This document shows, in pieces, positions 24,273 through 32,225 of a stretch of 48,435 bases of DNA. The translations under genes and the position numbers were made by a program. The first letter of the stretch is position 1. Each line of letters starts with the position of its first letter. A model generated the notes under the pieces. That model saw only the letters and a list, made by a program, of their open reading frames with translations, had not been told where the DNA came from and did not search any database. The stretch spans positions 1 to 48,435 of the forward strand of contig JAFWWO010000012.1 of assembly GCA_017523325.1 (NCBI GenBank), written 5' to 3'. Origin of the DNA: Anaerotignum sp. (GTDB lineage: Bacteria > Bacillota > Clostridia > Lachnospirales > Anaerotignaceae).

Positions 24273-26684
24273 ATGGAAAACCGCTATCAATTCAGAGAAA
24301 TTGAAAAGAAATGGCGTGCAGAATGGGAGAAAAATCCCATCAATCAGGAGGACGATAAAAAGCCAAAATTTTACTGCTTGGATATGTTCCCATATCCCTC
24401 CGGCACAGGGCTGCACGTTGGACACTGGAGAGGATATGTTCTCAGTGATGTTGTCAGCCGGTATAAAGTGTTGCAGGGGTATCAGGTATTGCATCCTATG
24501 GGTTGGGACGCTTTTGGTCTGCCTGCGGAAAACTTTGCTATTAAAAATAATATCCATCCCCGTATTGCTACGGAGAGTAATATTGCCAATGTAAAAAGAC
24601 AACTTCATGAAATCAGCGCCATTTATGATTGGGATAAGGAGGTCAATACCACCGACCCCGGCTATTATAAATGGACACAGTGGATTTTTGTGCAGATGTT
24701 CAAAAAGGGTCTGGCCTATGAAAAAGAAATGCCTTTGAACTGGTGCCCCAGCTGTAAATGTGTATTGGCAAATGAAGAAGCGGCAGGTGGTACCTGTGAA
24801 CGTTGCGGTGCTGTGGTAACAAAGAAAAATATGCGTCAATGGATGCTGAAAATCACAGCTTATGCAGATCGCTTGTTGGAAGATTTGAATAAATTGGATT
24901 GGTCCCCGAAGGTAAAGAAGATGCAGGCGGACTGGATTGGTAAAAGCTACGGTGCAGAGGTGGATTTCAAGATAGTCGGTACCGATACCGAAATCACCGT
25001 TTATACTACAAGACCGGATACATTAAACGGCTGTACGTTTATGGTATTGGCGCCGGAATATAGCGGCGTTGCCGAGCTGACAAAACCCGAATACAAAGAA
25101 GCCGTGGAGAAATATTGTTTTGAGGCTTCTACAAAATCCTCTGTTGACCGTATGACAAATAAAGAAAAGACAGGTGTATTCACCGGCTCTTATTGTGTCA
25201 ACCCTGTAAACGGAAAGGAAATCCCCATTTGGGTTGCAGATTATGTATTGGCGGATTATGGTACCGGTGCAGTAATGTGCGTACCCGCTCATGATGAACG
25301 TGACTTTGAGTTTGCCACAAAGTTTAATCTGCCCATCGTACAGGTAATCCTGCCGGAAGGGGAGGAAGAAAAACCTTTGACAGAAGCCTATACCGGTGAT
25401 GGTATTATCATCAATTCCGGCGATTGGAACGGTATGAAGGCCTTTGAGGCGAAAAAACAGATCCCTCATCTGATGGAAGAAAAGGGCTGGGGGAAAAAGA
25501 CAGTCAATTATAAATTGCGTGACTGGGTATTCTCCAGACAGAGATATTGGGGCGAACCCATTCCAATTATCCATTGTGAACATTGTGGTGCTGTGCCTGT
25601 GCCGGAAGATCAACTGCCGGTGCTTCTGCCTGATGTAGAATCCTATAAGCCTACGGATACCGGAGAATCGCCTTTGGCGCATATTGACGAATGGGTCAAT
25701 ACGATATGTCCTGTCTGCGGAAAGCCGGCAAAGCGTGAAACGAACACAATGCCGCAATGGGCAGGCTCCAGTTGGTATTTCCTGCGTTATGTCGATAATC
25801 ATAATGATAAGGAACTGGCAAGCATGGAAGCATTAAAAAAATGGATGCCCGTTGACTTATATGTGGGCGGTATCGAACACGCCGTATTGCATTTGCTGTA
25901 TGCTCGTTTCTATACAAAATTCCTCTATGATATTGGAGCGGTTCCCTTTGAAGAACCTTTCCAAAAGCTGTTTAACCAGGGTATGATTACCAAAAACGGC
26001 GGTAAGATGAGTAAATCCTTGGGGAACGTCGTTTCTCCCGATGAACTGGTTGAGAAATATGGCTGTGACTCTCTTCGTATGTATGAACTTTTTGTCGGTC
26101 CGCCGGAAATGGATTGCGATTGGGACGACAGCGGTATTGACGGTGTATTCCGCTATCTGAATAAGGTTTGGAAGCTGGTTTATACCTATAAAGATGCCCC
26201 TAAAGCCGCTTCGAAGGACGAGGAATTTATCCTTAATAAGTTGATCCATGACATTACAAGTCGTTTGGAAGCCCTGACCATGAATACCATTGTCAGCGGT
26301 TTTATGGAAGCCACCAACCATTTGACAGATATGGCAAAAAAAGAAGGCGGTCTTTCCAAAGAAACACTGGATACACTGGTTATTCTTCTGGCGCCTTTTG
26401 CGCCCCATATTTCCGAAGAAATGTGGAGAGAATTGGGACACACTACCTCTGTTTTTGACGCCAGCTGGCCGAAAGCGGATGAAAGTAAAATGGTACAGAA
26501 TGAGGTAGAGATTGCCCTGCAAATCGGCGGTAAATTGAGAGGCACTATGATGATAAACCGTGATGCCGCAAAGGAAACCGTTCTGGCACAGGCAAAAGAG
26601 GCTTTGGCTTCCCGTTTGGACGGCAAGACGATAGTGAAAGAAATCTATGTGCCCGGTAAAATTGTGAATTTGATTATAAAATAA
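24273..26684 (+). CDS. leuS: Leucyl-tRNA synthetase
   Basis: An 803-residue class I aminoacyl-tRNA synthetase of normal bacterial length. The HIGH motif is HVGH (residues 48-51) and the KMSKS motif is exact (578-582). A zinc-binding insertion CPSCKC with CERC lies between them. The editing CP1 domain includes the TTRPDTLNGCTF Thr-rich region and the catalytic Asp-containing VPAHDERDFEFA. The C-terminal anticodon-binding and LeuS-specific domains are complete. GAGGAGG precedes ATG 24273, and a leucine-type T-box controls it. A terminator follows immediately. Confidence 0.98.
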   Translation: MENRYQFREIEKKWRAEWEKNPINQEDDKKPKFYCLDMFPYPSGTGLHVGHWRGYVLSDVVSRYKVLQGYQVLHPMGWDAFGLPAENFAIKNNIHPRIATESNIANVKRQLHEISAIYDWDKEVNTTDPGYYKWTQWIFVQMFKKGLAYEKEMPLNWCPSCKCVLANEEAAGGTCERCGAVVTKKNMRQWMLKITAYADRLLEDLNKLDWSPKVKKMQADWIGKSYGAEVDFKIVGTDTEITVYTTRPDTLNGCTFMVLAPEYSGVAELTKPEYKEAVEKYCFEASTKSSVDRMTNKEKTGVFTGSYCVNPVNGKEIPIWVADYVLADYGTGAVMCVPAHDERDFEFATKFNLPIVQVILPEGEEEKPLTEAYTGDGIIINSGDWNGMKAFEAKKQIPHLMEEKGWGKKTVNYKLRDWVFSRQRYWGEPIPIIHCEHCGAVPVPEDQLPVLLPDVESYKPTDTGESPLAHIDEWVNTICPVCGKPAKRETNTMPQWAGSSWYFLRYVDNHNDKELASMEALKKWMPVDLYVGGIEHAVLHLLYARFYTKFLYDIGAVPFEEPFQKLFNQGMITKNGGKMSKSLGNVVSPDELVEKYGCDSLRMYELFVGPPEMDCDWDDSGIDGVFRYLNKVWKLVYTYKDAPKAASKDEEFILNKLIHDITSRLEALTMNTIVSGFMEATNHLTDMAKKEGGLSKETLDTLVILLAPFAPHISEEMWRELGHTTSVFDASWPKADESKMVQNEVEIALQIGGKLRGTMMINRDAAKETVLAQAKEALASRLDGKTIVKEIYVPGKIVNLIIK

Positions 26685-26695
26685 ACCGTGGAGAA

Positions 26696-26735
26696 GGGGA
26701 GGATTCCTCAAAAAGCGAGGAATCTCCTCTTTTTG
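26696..26735 (+). terminator. Intrinsic terminator after leuS
   Basis: The GGGGAGGATTCCTC arm pairs with GAGGAATCTCCTC across AAAAAGC and is followed by T5. Confidence 0.85.
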
Positions 26736-26755
26736 TGCTTGAAAGGAGGGGGAAG

Positions 26756-27430
26756 ATGCCGGAAGTGATGCTCATCGATGTAAAAATGTTTGCCGATCAG
26801 GCTGTTTATGAAAAAGCCATGGAATTGGTTTTGCCACAGCGACGAAAAATAATCGCCCGGTTAAAAAATCCTACGGCGGCAGCACGATCTCTGGGAGCCG
26901 GCGTTCTGCTCTCCATTGCTTTATCCCAATATGGTATTTCGGAAAAAGCCATAGAAATAGAAACACTTCCTCACGGAAAACCCTATATCCCCGGTGATTT
27001 CTTTCATTTTAATCTTTCTCATTCAGGAGATTATGCCCTTTGTGTGTATGATGATGCTCCCGTAGGGTGCGATGTGCAAATCTTAAAACAAACGCTGCCC
27101 AAAGGCCTAGAACGAATTTTGTCACCGGAAGAAATGGCATTTCTTTTTGCCTTAGACGAAAACGGCAGAATTGCTGCTTTTTTTCGCATCTGGAGTAGGA
27201 AAGAGAGCTTGTTGAAACAAGAGGGGAGTGGATTACAAATATCCCTTTCAGATATTTCTGTTATAAAAAACGGGATTTTTATGGATGAATTGCTGTTTCA
27301 TGGTAAGCACATTTTTTTTAGGGAATATCAAGAATGGATGCCCGAATATGCTGTATGCGTCTGCGGGGAAAGCCGGAAATTTCCTGTAAAAATAAATAAA
27401 ATTACCGCTGAAATATTAACAAAATATTAA
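26756..27430 (+). CDS. Sfp-type 4'-phosphopantetheinyl transferase
   Basis: A 224-residue enzyme that transfers the phosphopantetheine arm of CoA to a Ser of carrier proteins. Family motifs are in order: HGKPYI, FNLSHSGDYALC, PVGCDVQ and the WSRKESLLK helix. In the second metal-binding motif the usual Glu (G-x-D-x-E) is Gln, while the Asp and the Glu of WxxKE remain. ATG 26756 is chosen because AGGAGGGGG precedes it; TTG 26735 is upstream of that site. No fatty acid, polyketide or peptide synthase gene is nearby, so its target protein is not shown. The C-terminal quarter is less conserved. Confidence 0.85.
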   Translation: MPEVMLIDVKMFADQAVYEKAMELVLPQRRKIIARLKNPTAAARSLGAGVLLSIALSQYGISEKAIEIETLPHGKPYIPGDFFHFNLSHSGDYALCVYDDAPVGCDVQILKQTLPKGLERILSPEEMAFLFALDENGRIAAFFRIWSRKESLLKQEGSGLQISLSDISVIKNGIFMDELLFHGKHIFFREYQEWMPEYAVCVCGESRKFPVKINKITAEILTKY

Positions 27431-27445
27431 AATGATTAAATTTAA

Positions 27446-27474
27446 TTGTAAAAACAGAAAAAATTCGATATACT
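27446..27474 (+). promoter_or_regulatory. Promoter of the coiled-coil M23 gene
   Basis: TTGTAA (27446-27451), 17 bases, then TATACT (27469-27474), 69 bases before the start codon. Confidence 0.65.
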
Positions 27475-27543
27475 TAAAATGCTGGATATAATCCCTCAAA
27501 AGGCGGTTTTCCCGGCAAAAACAAATGAAAATGAGGTTTTCCT

Positions 27544-28719
27544 ATGAAGATATTCAAAAGAATGGTATGTGTCGCCCTGACGGCAATTATGACCTGCTAT
27601 GCTTTTCCGGTGCAATATACCGGCGCAGCAACCATAGCAGAATTACAGGCAAAACGTAAGGCTTTGGCAGAAGATTCTAAAAAAGCCATGAGTGAAATAG
27701 AGAGTTTGAAAACCAAGCAGCTTTCCGCCGAGCAGGAAATAGAAACGCTGGATAAAGCACTGAATAGTATTCAGGCGGAGTTGGATGAAGCCCAAGAAGA
27801 ACTGGATATCCTGACAGAAAAGCTGGAACAGGCAAAGGCGGAATTGGAAGAAGCCATCAAAAAAAGAGAGGCTCAGTTCGACCTTTTGTGTAAACGCCTG
27901 AAATTCCTTCAGGAAAAAGGTTCTACCGGCTATTTGGAAATTCTGCTGGAGGCGGAGAGTTTTTCTGATTTGTTCCTGCGGATGCAATATGTAAATGATA
28001 TTATGGTTTACGATAAAGATATTCTGAACGAATTGCAGGCAATACAGGACACAATTCAACAAAAAACAGATGAAATTGAAGAAAGCCAAAAAGAACAAGA
28101 ACAAGTAGTAGAATTACATAAAGAAAAAATGGCGGCTATGGAAAAAGTCATTGCGGAAAAACAGACAATTATTGCTTCTTATAAAAATGACGTGAAGAAA
28201 TATGAGCAAATGATTGCCGCAAATGAAAAAGCAGATCAGGAGGTATTGCGTGCCATTGCACAGCAAAGCCCCGGCAGCACCGTATATTATACAGGAAATG
28301 GTCAATTAGGTTGGCCGGTACCTGCAAAACCGGCTGCATCTTCCAGCTTAAGCAGTGGTTTCGTTAGTCGTATCAGCCCTATTACCGGCAGGCGGGAATC
28401 CCACAGCGGTTATGACATTCCTGCACCCTATGGCTCTGCTATTGTTGCGGCAGAGGCAGGGAAAGTAACATATTCCGGTTGGATGAATGGATATGGTTAT
28501 ACCATTATTATTGATCACGGCGGCGGTCTTAGTACACTATACGGACATAATTCATCGCTGGTGGTATCAAACGGACAGGTTGTAACCCGCGGTCAGACGG
28601 TCGCAAAATGCGGCAGTACCGGCTGGTCTACCGGTAACCATTGTCATTTCTCCGTATTGGTAAATGGCAAATATGTAAACCCTGCATCTTATCTGGGTGT
28701 ACCAAATATCAATAGATAA
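27544..28719 (+). CDS. Secreted coiled-coil M23 peptidase (EnvC/CwlO-like)
   Basis: A 391-residue protein with a signal peptide (about residues 1-29, ending near TGAAT). A long coiled coil follows (about 31-245, rich in Glu, Lys and Leu heptads), then a Ser/Pro linker and a C-terminal M23 domain (about 275-385). The zinc site looks complete: His and Asp in SHSGYDI, catalytic His in LYGHNSS, and HxH in NHCHFSV. It could cleave peptidoglycan itself or activate an amidase. Coiled-coil M23 proteins are commonly controlled by FtsEX at division, but ftsEX is not in this window. AAAATGAGG is a modest ribosome binding site. It is a single gene with its own promoter and terminator. Confidence 0.9.
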   Translation: MKIFKRMVCVALTAIMTCYAFPVQYTGAATIAELQAKRKALAEDSKKAMSEIESLKTKQLSAEQEIETLDKALNSIQAELDEAQEELDILTEKLEQAKAELEEAIKKREAQFDLLCKRLKFLQEKGSTGYLEILLEAESFSDLFLRMQYVNDIMVYDKDILNELQAIQDTIQQKTDEIEESQKEQEQVVELHKEKMAAMEKVIAEKQTIIASYKNDVKKYEQMIAANEKADQEVLRAIAQQSPGSTVYYTGNGQLGWPVPAKPAASSSLSSGFVSRISPITGRRESHSGYDIPAPYGSAIVAAEAGKVTYSGWMNGYGYTIIIDHGGGLSTLYGHNSSLVVSNGQVVTRGQTVAKCGSTGWSTGNHCHFSVLVNGKYVNPASYLGVPNINR

Positions 28720-28724
28720 AGTCA

Positions 28725-28757
28725 AAGCGAGATAGAGTAATATCTATCTCGCTTATT
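28725..28757 (+). terminator. Intrinsic terminator after the coiled-coil M23 gene
   Basis: A 12-bp stem, AAGCGAGATAGA with TCTATCTCGCTT (28725-28736 and 28743-28754), is followed by ATTATT, a weak T tract. Confidence 0.65.
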
Positions 28758-29222
28758 ATTTACCATAATTATATTATGTAAACAATTCAATAAATTCTAT
28801 GCCAAGTTGAAACCAAAACTGAGAATAAGAAAAAAATAAAAAAGTAAAGTTTATTCACTTAGTGATACTTTGAAATGATAAACGAAGAGAGTCATATCCA
28901 ACTGCTATAAGGAAGGCTGAGGGCCTTATATACAAATATTTAGTTAAAAGTCAAAAATGGCATCGTGCTTTGCTAAATTTGCTATATATTTTCGTAAAAG
29001 TATCGTTTTGCGAATAAATACGGATACCCTCTTTTCTGTCTAAATAGCCAAATACCTCAATAATCCAGCCTTTTTTCGTGGTTTCTTGAATTCTGCTATA
29101 GCACATATTACTTTTCAAAATCAAAAAAATTATAACATAAAATACGCAAAAGCATATAAATAGAATTCTTACAAAGTATAATCATAAAAAAGGATGGCGT
29201 GTATACACCATCCGAATTTTAT
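28758..29222. other. AT-rich intergenic region
   Basis: Apart from the short - strand frame at 28951-29106 I see no gene, RNA or element. A small hairpin, TAAGG with CCTTA, is near 28910-28930. Base composition is clearly more AT-rich than its neighbours, which may mark a decayed or acquired segment. Confidence 0.5.
28951..29106 (-). pseudogene. 51-residue open frame, possible gene remnant
   Basis: The product begins MCYSRIQETTKKGWIIEV and ends in a Lys/Phe-rich stretch. Its composition (charged and aromatic residues, few repeats) looks like real protein rather than random AT-rich sequence. The frame is open a further 22 codons upstream without a good start, and there is no clear ribosome binding site. 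It may be a fragment of a larger lost gene. I recognise no family. Confidence 0.3.
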
Positions 29223-29777
29223 TTATTCTGTTGTTTCTTCAAACGGCAGATTAAAATACTGTGCCAAAGCGCGACTCAATGCTTCAGCGATTTCGGGAAT
29301 ATTTTGCTTAATCCAAGCGGCGTCCTCTGGATTGTCATGATATGCTACCTCTACCAAAGCAGAAGGTGCTTCTGTCCGCCGTAATTCCCGTAATGTCACC
29401 GTTGGTACGGTATCCACTTCATTGGGATACGGATAAATTCTTTCAAACTCCGCCGCAATCAAATCTGCCATTTCCTGCCCATAAGGGCTGGTGGCATAAT
29501 AATACACATCGGTACCTTTTAATGTTCCCGCCAGAGATTCCGGGGCTGCATTGGAATGGATTGCCAAATGAAAATCATATTCCCCGCTGTTGGAATCGGC
29601 GATAGCTTCTCCTAATGTCATTTCCGGTCTGTTGCGACTAAATTCGATACCTGTGGCTGTTAAAAAAGGTTCCATAGCATCAACAATCAGGTTCGCAACT
29701 TCTTCTTCCGTTCCTCCGTTGATGTATGGATTATATTCTTGTAAAGAAGGACTAAGATATACTCTGGGCATTGGCAT
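29223..29777 (-). CDS. N-acetylmuramoyl-L-alanine amidase, amidase_3-like with altered first ligand
   Basis: A 184-residue protein with the order of amidase_3 motifs. The N-terminal strand that normally ends in GHGG reads YLSPSLQEYNPY, so Gln occupies the region of the first zinc His. The conserved Glu (GGTEEEVANL), second His (HLAIHSNAAP) and catalytic Glu (ALVEVAYHDN) are kept. I recall relatives with SPSxQE in Clostridia annotated as amidases; whether they bind zinc normally is not clear to me. There is no signal peptide, so it may act in the mother cell, be released by lysis, or use another route. GGGGAG precedes ATG 29777. Confidence 0.82.
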   Translation of the reverse strand: MPMPRVYLSPSLQEYNPYINGGTEEEVANLIVDAMEPFLTATGIEFSRNRPEMTLGEAIADSNSGEYDFHLAIHSNAAPESLAGTLKGTDVYYYATSPYGQEMADLIAAEFERIYPYPNEVDTVPTVTLRELRRTEAPSALVEVAYHDNPEDAAWIKQNIPEIAEALSRALAQYFNLPFEETTE

Positions 29778-29861
29778 TTACTCCCCTTTTTTCCTTTAAT
29801 ATATGCGAAAAAAAGCGCCGGTTGCCTTTCCCATAAGATTTAGGCTTGCCTTATTTTTGAA

Positions 29862-30959
29862 TTACAGAAGACTTTTTTCATATATGCGTTGGATTTCTTT
29901 TTTTGTAAGTGGATACGGAAATGTTGCCAGCTTTTGCGGCACCTCCATGGCACGCTCTGTATAATATGCAATATCTTCTTCCGTATAAGTTTCTGTATGG
30001 TCCAATACTTCACGCAAAAAGGTACCCAATGCCGCTGTATCCGCCATACCAAGTATCTCCAAAATTTTCGCTACATGAATATCTCCCGCCGGAAATTCCT
30101 CCAGATACGCCTGTGTCAGTACCCCATTGGCCATACCGTGAGGCAGATGCTTTTCATAAGTTAGGAAATAGCCCAAGCCATGGGGCAAAGATGTTCCCGT
30201 TTGTGCGATTGCCACCCCGCCGATGGCAGAAGCCAACATCAGATAATCCCGTATATCACTCGTATATTCTCCGGATTTTAGGGCTGGCATACAATCCTTA
30301 AATATGGATAATCCTATTTCCGCAATTTTTCTGCTGATGACATTGGCACTCGCAGAAAGGTAGCTTTCGATCAGATGGGTCAATGCGTCTACCGCCGTAT
30401 TATTGGTCACTTGGGGAGAAAGGGTATCCATATATTTTGGATCCAAATAAGAGACGGTTGCAAATATTTTCGGTGCAATGCTGGTTTTTGTGCGTTTTTC
30501 ATGCAAAGTGATGATGGAAAACTGTGTGACTTCAGAGCCCGTTCCCGCTGTGGTAGGCACTGCTACCACCGGTAAAGCAGCAGATGCTCCATCGAACAAT
30601 GCTTCTTCCCCTTTTTGGGGATTCGCTGTCAATACAGAAATGGCTTTTGAGGCATCCATAGGCGAGCCGCCGCCGATACCAATAAAAAAGTCGATATCTT
30701 CCTTTTGTGCAAATGCTGCCGCCCGCACAACCGTTTCCAAATCCGGATTTTCCCCAATCTTGTCAAACAGCACCCAAGTAATACCCAGTGCATCTAAGGC
30801 ATCGGTGATATCCTTTTGTGCGCCGTTTTTTTTAGCAGAATTTCGCCCTGTCACAATCATTGCCCTTTTTCCTAAGGGCTTCATTGCATCTTTGTGGGCT
30901 TCAATACAGCCCCTGCCGAAAAACGTATCCGCCGGCATAAAATAACGGAAACCTTCCAT
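29862..30959 (-). CDS. Iron-containing alcohol dehydrogenase
   Basis: A 365-residue group III alcohol dehydrogenase with an N-terminal Rossmann-like NAD(P) domain (GIGGGSPMDASKA) and a C-terminal helical metal domain. Metal ligands are visible as Asp and His in VDALTHLIE, His in SLPHGLGY and His in LPHGMANG. Likely reactions are reduction of aldehydes to alcohols during fermentation, or oxidation of small diols; the substrate cannot be read from sequence. The start at 30959 (MEGFRYFMP) is preferred because GGAGGG lies 7 bases upstream; two in-frame ATGs further upstream precede or abut that site. It follows the small acidic protein gene by 26 bases, so the two are probably co-transcribed. Confidence 0.92.
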   Translation of the reverse strand: MEGFRYFMPADTFFGRGCIEAHKDAMKPLGKRAMIVTGRNSAKKNGAQKDITDALDALGITWVLFDKIGENPDLETVVRAAAFAQKEDIDFFIGIGGGSPMDASKAISVLTANPQKGEEALFDGASAALPVVAVPTTAGTGSEVTQFSIITLHEKRTKTSIAPKIFATVSYLDPKYMDTLSPQVTNNTAVDALTHLIESYLSASANVISRKIAEIGLSIFKDCMPALKSGEYTSDIRDYLMLASAIGGVAIAQTGTSLPHGLGYFLTYEKHLPHGMANGVLTQAYLEEFPAGDIHVAKILEILGMADTAALGTFLREVLDHTETYTEEDIAYYTERAMEVPQKLATFPYPLTKKEIQRIYEKSLL

Positions 30960-30985
30960 TTTCATTCCCTCCTTCATCGTTTCTT

Positions 30986-31240
30986 TTAGCATAAAAAATC
31001 ATACCAATCCCAGTCTTCTGCCATAATTGCTTCTAATGTTTCCTCTTTTGGCGGTTGTACCAATTCAAATGCAATCTGAAATTCATGATAGCGCTCCCCT
31101 TCAATGGTGGCAATACCCGTTATGGTATAATGGTTCCCTTCTCCTTCCACAAATTCCCCTTCCAGTAGGAGGTCATCCTCCTCCAGATAGATTTTGTTTT
31201 CCTCTTTTTTAATCTGTTCTTCCGTAAAATCAAATTTCAT
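30986..31240 (-). CDS. Small acidic protein of unknown function
   Basis: An 84-residue, strongly acidic protein (many Glu in EEQIKKEENKIYLEEDD) with a predicted beta-rich centre (HYTITGIATIEGERYHEF) and a Trp/Tyr-rich C terminus ending DWYDFLC. I do not recognise a family. The start at 31240 is chosen for AGGGAAGAGG upstream; the frame continues to 31288 without a better site. It precedes the alcohol dehydrogenase gene by 26 bases on the same strand. This may be a shared transcript without functional linkage. Confidence 0.65.
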   Translation of the reverse strand: MKFDFTEEQIKKEENKIYLEEDDLLLEGEFVEGEGNHYTITGIATIEGERYHEFQIAFELVQPPKEETLEAIMAEDWDWYDFLC

Positions 31241-31338
31241 ATGATGCCTCTTCCCTGCTGATTTACTTTGTTTTTTAGATTTTAACATTGTTGTAAAGGG
31301 GATACAAGAAATTTTTTCTTCCGCAAATCTTCTTTTGG

Positions 31339-31347
31339 TGATATACT
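31339..31347 (+). promoter_or_regulatory. Extended -10 promoter for the exonuclease gene
   Basis: TGA-TATACT lies 22 bases before ATG 31370, and AGGAGG is in between. Confidence 0.55.
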
Positions 31348-31369
31348 CAAAGAATCAGGAGGTAATACT

Positions 31370-32146
31370 ATGGTTTATATTGTGTTGGATTTAGAATTTA
31401 ATCAGGCATTCCCCTTCCCCAAAGGAAAAAAAACAGAGCCGAACCCCGAATGTCCCTTTGAGATCATTCAAATCGGTGCTGTGAAATTAAATGCAGATTT
31501 TCAGCAGATAGATACATTTAATTTTATGATTCGTCCGCAGCTATATCCGAGGCTCCATCCTTTTGTGGAGAAAATCACCGGTATTACAGCAAAACGCTTG
31601 AAGAATCAACCCTTATTTCCGGAGGCTTATGCAGCTTTTTTGCAGTTTATTGGCTCCGAGCCTGCTGTTTTATGCACCTGGGGGGCAGATGATATCAAAT
31701 CCCTTTATCGAAATATTTATTATCATAATCTGGACGCCGATGCAATGACAAATCAATTCTTTAATATACAGCCCATTGCCGCAGCCTTCTTAAAGCATGA
31801 ATCAGGGAAAGCCATTGGCTTAAAAAATGCAGTGGAAGAATTGGGACTGCCGCAGGAGGACGCCTTCCATGATGCTCTGAACGATGCGGCATATACCGCA
31901 AAGATATTCCGGATTGTGCATCCCGAAGAAATCCACCCCAATACCTTCCAGCCCTTGACTATGCTGGCAAAAAAAGCGAAGCCCTCTCGGACGAATATCA
32001 AGGCACTTTTGACCTATGCAGAAAAAAAACTGGAGCGTAGCTTATCTGAGGAAGAGAAAAAATTGGTGAAAATGGCGTATGCCCTTGGGAAAAAGCATAC
32101 ATTTGAGCAAACATCATCTAATAAGTCAAAAAACACAGAAAAATAA
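31370..32146 (+). CDS. 3'-5' exonuclease, DEDDh family (KapD/ERI-1-like)
   Basis: A 258-residue exonuclease-fold protein. Exo I is at the N terminus (LDLEFNQ, Asp and Glu), Exo II is in CTWGADDIKSL, and Exo III is HDALNDA with the His and Asp of the DEDDh type. The segment FVEKITGITAKRL is typical of the RNase T/ERI-1 branch. It probably trims RNA or single-stranded DNA 3' ends; in Bacillus the related KapD was first noticed as a sporulation inhibitor. The C-terminal 60 residues are basic and helical and may bind nucleic acid. AGGAGG precedes ATG 31370. Confidence 0.87.
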   Translation: MVYIVLDLEFNQAFPFPKGKKTEPNPECPFEIIQIGAVKLNADFQQIDTFNFMIRPQLYPRLHPFVEKITGITAKRLKNQPLFPEAYAAFLQFIGSEPAVLCTWGADDIKSLYRNIYYHNLDADAMTNQFFNIQPIAAAFLKHESGKAIGLKNAVEELGLPQEDAFHDALNDAAYTAKIFRIVHPEEIHPNTFQPLTMLAKKAKPSRTNIKALLTYAEKKLERSLSEEEKKLVKMAYALGKKHTFEQTSSNKSKNTEK

Positions 32147-32164
32147 GCATTGTATCATTTCATA

Positions 32165-32204
32165 AAAAAGGAGAGTTCCTTCAAACAAGGAATTCTCCTT
32201 TTCT
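32165..32204. terminator. Bidirectional intrinsic terminator
   Basis: AAAAGGAGAGTTCCTT pairs with AAGGAATTCTCCTTTT across CAAAC. T runs follow on both strands, so it can serve the exonuclease gene (+) and the htrA-like gene (-), which converge here. Confidence 0.85.
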
Positions 32205-32225
32205 CATACTTTAGTCATAGAAACA

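Noticed and set aside
24216..24839. Long - strand frame over the T-box and leuS start
   Set aside because: Antisense shadow of leuS and of its structured leader; no start signal and no protein features.
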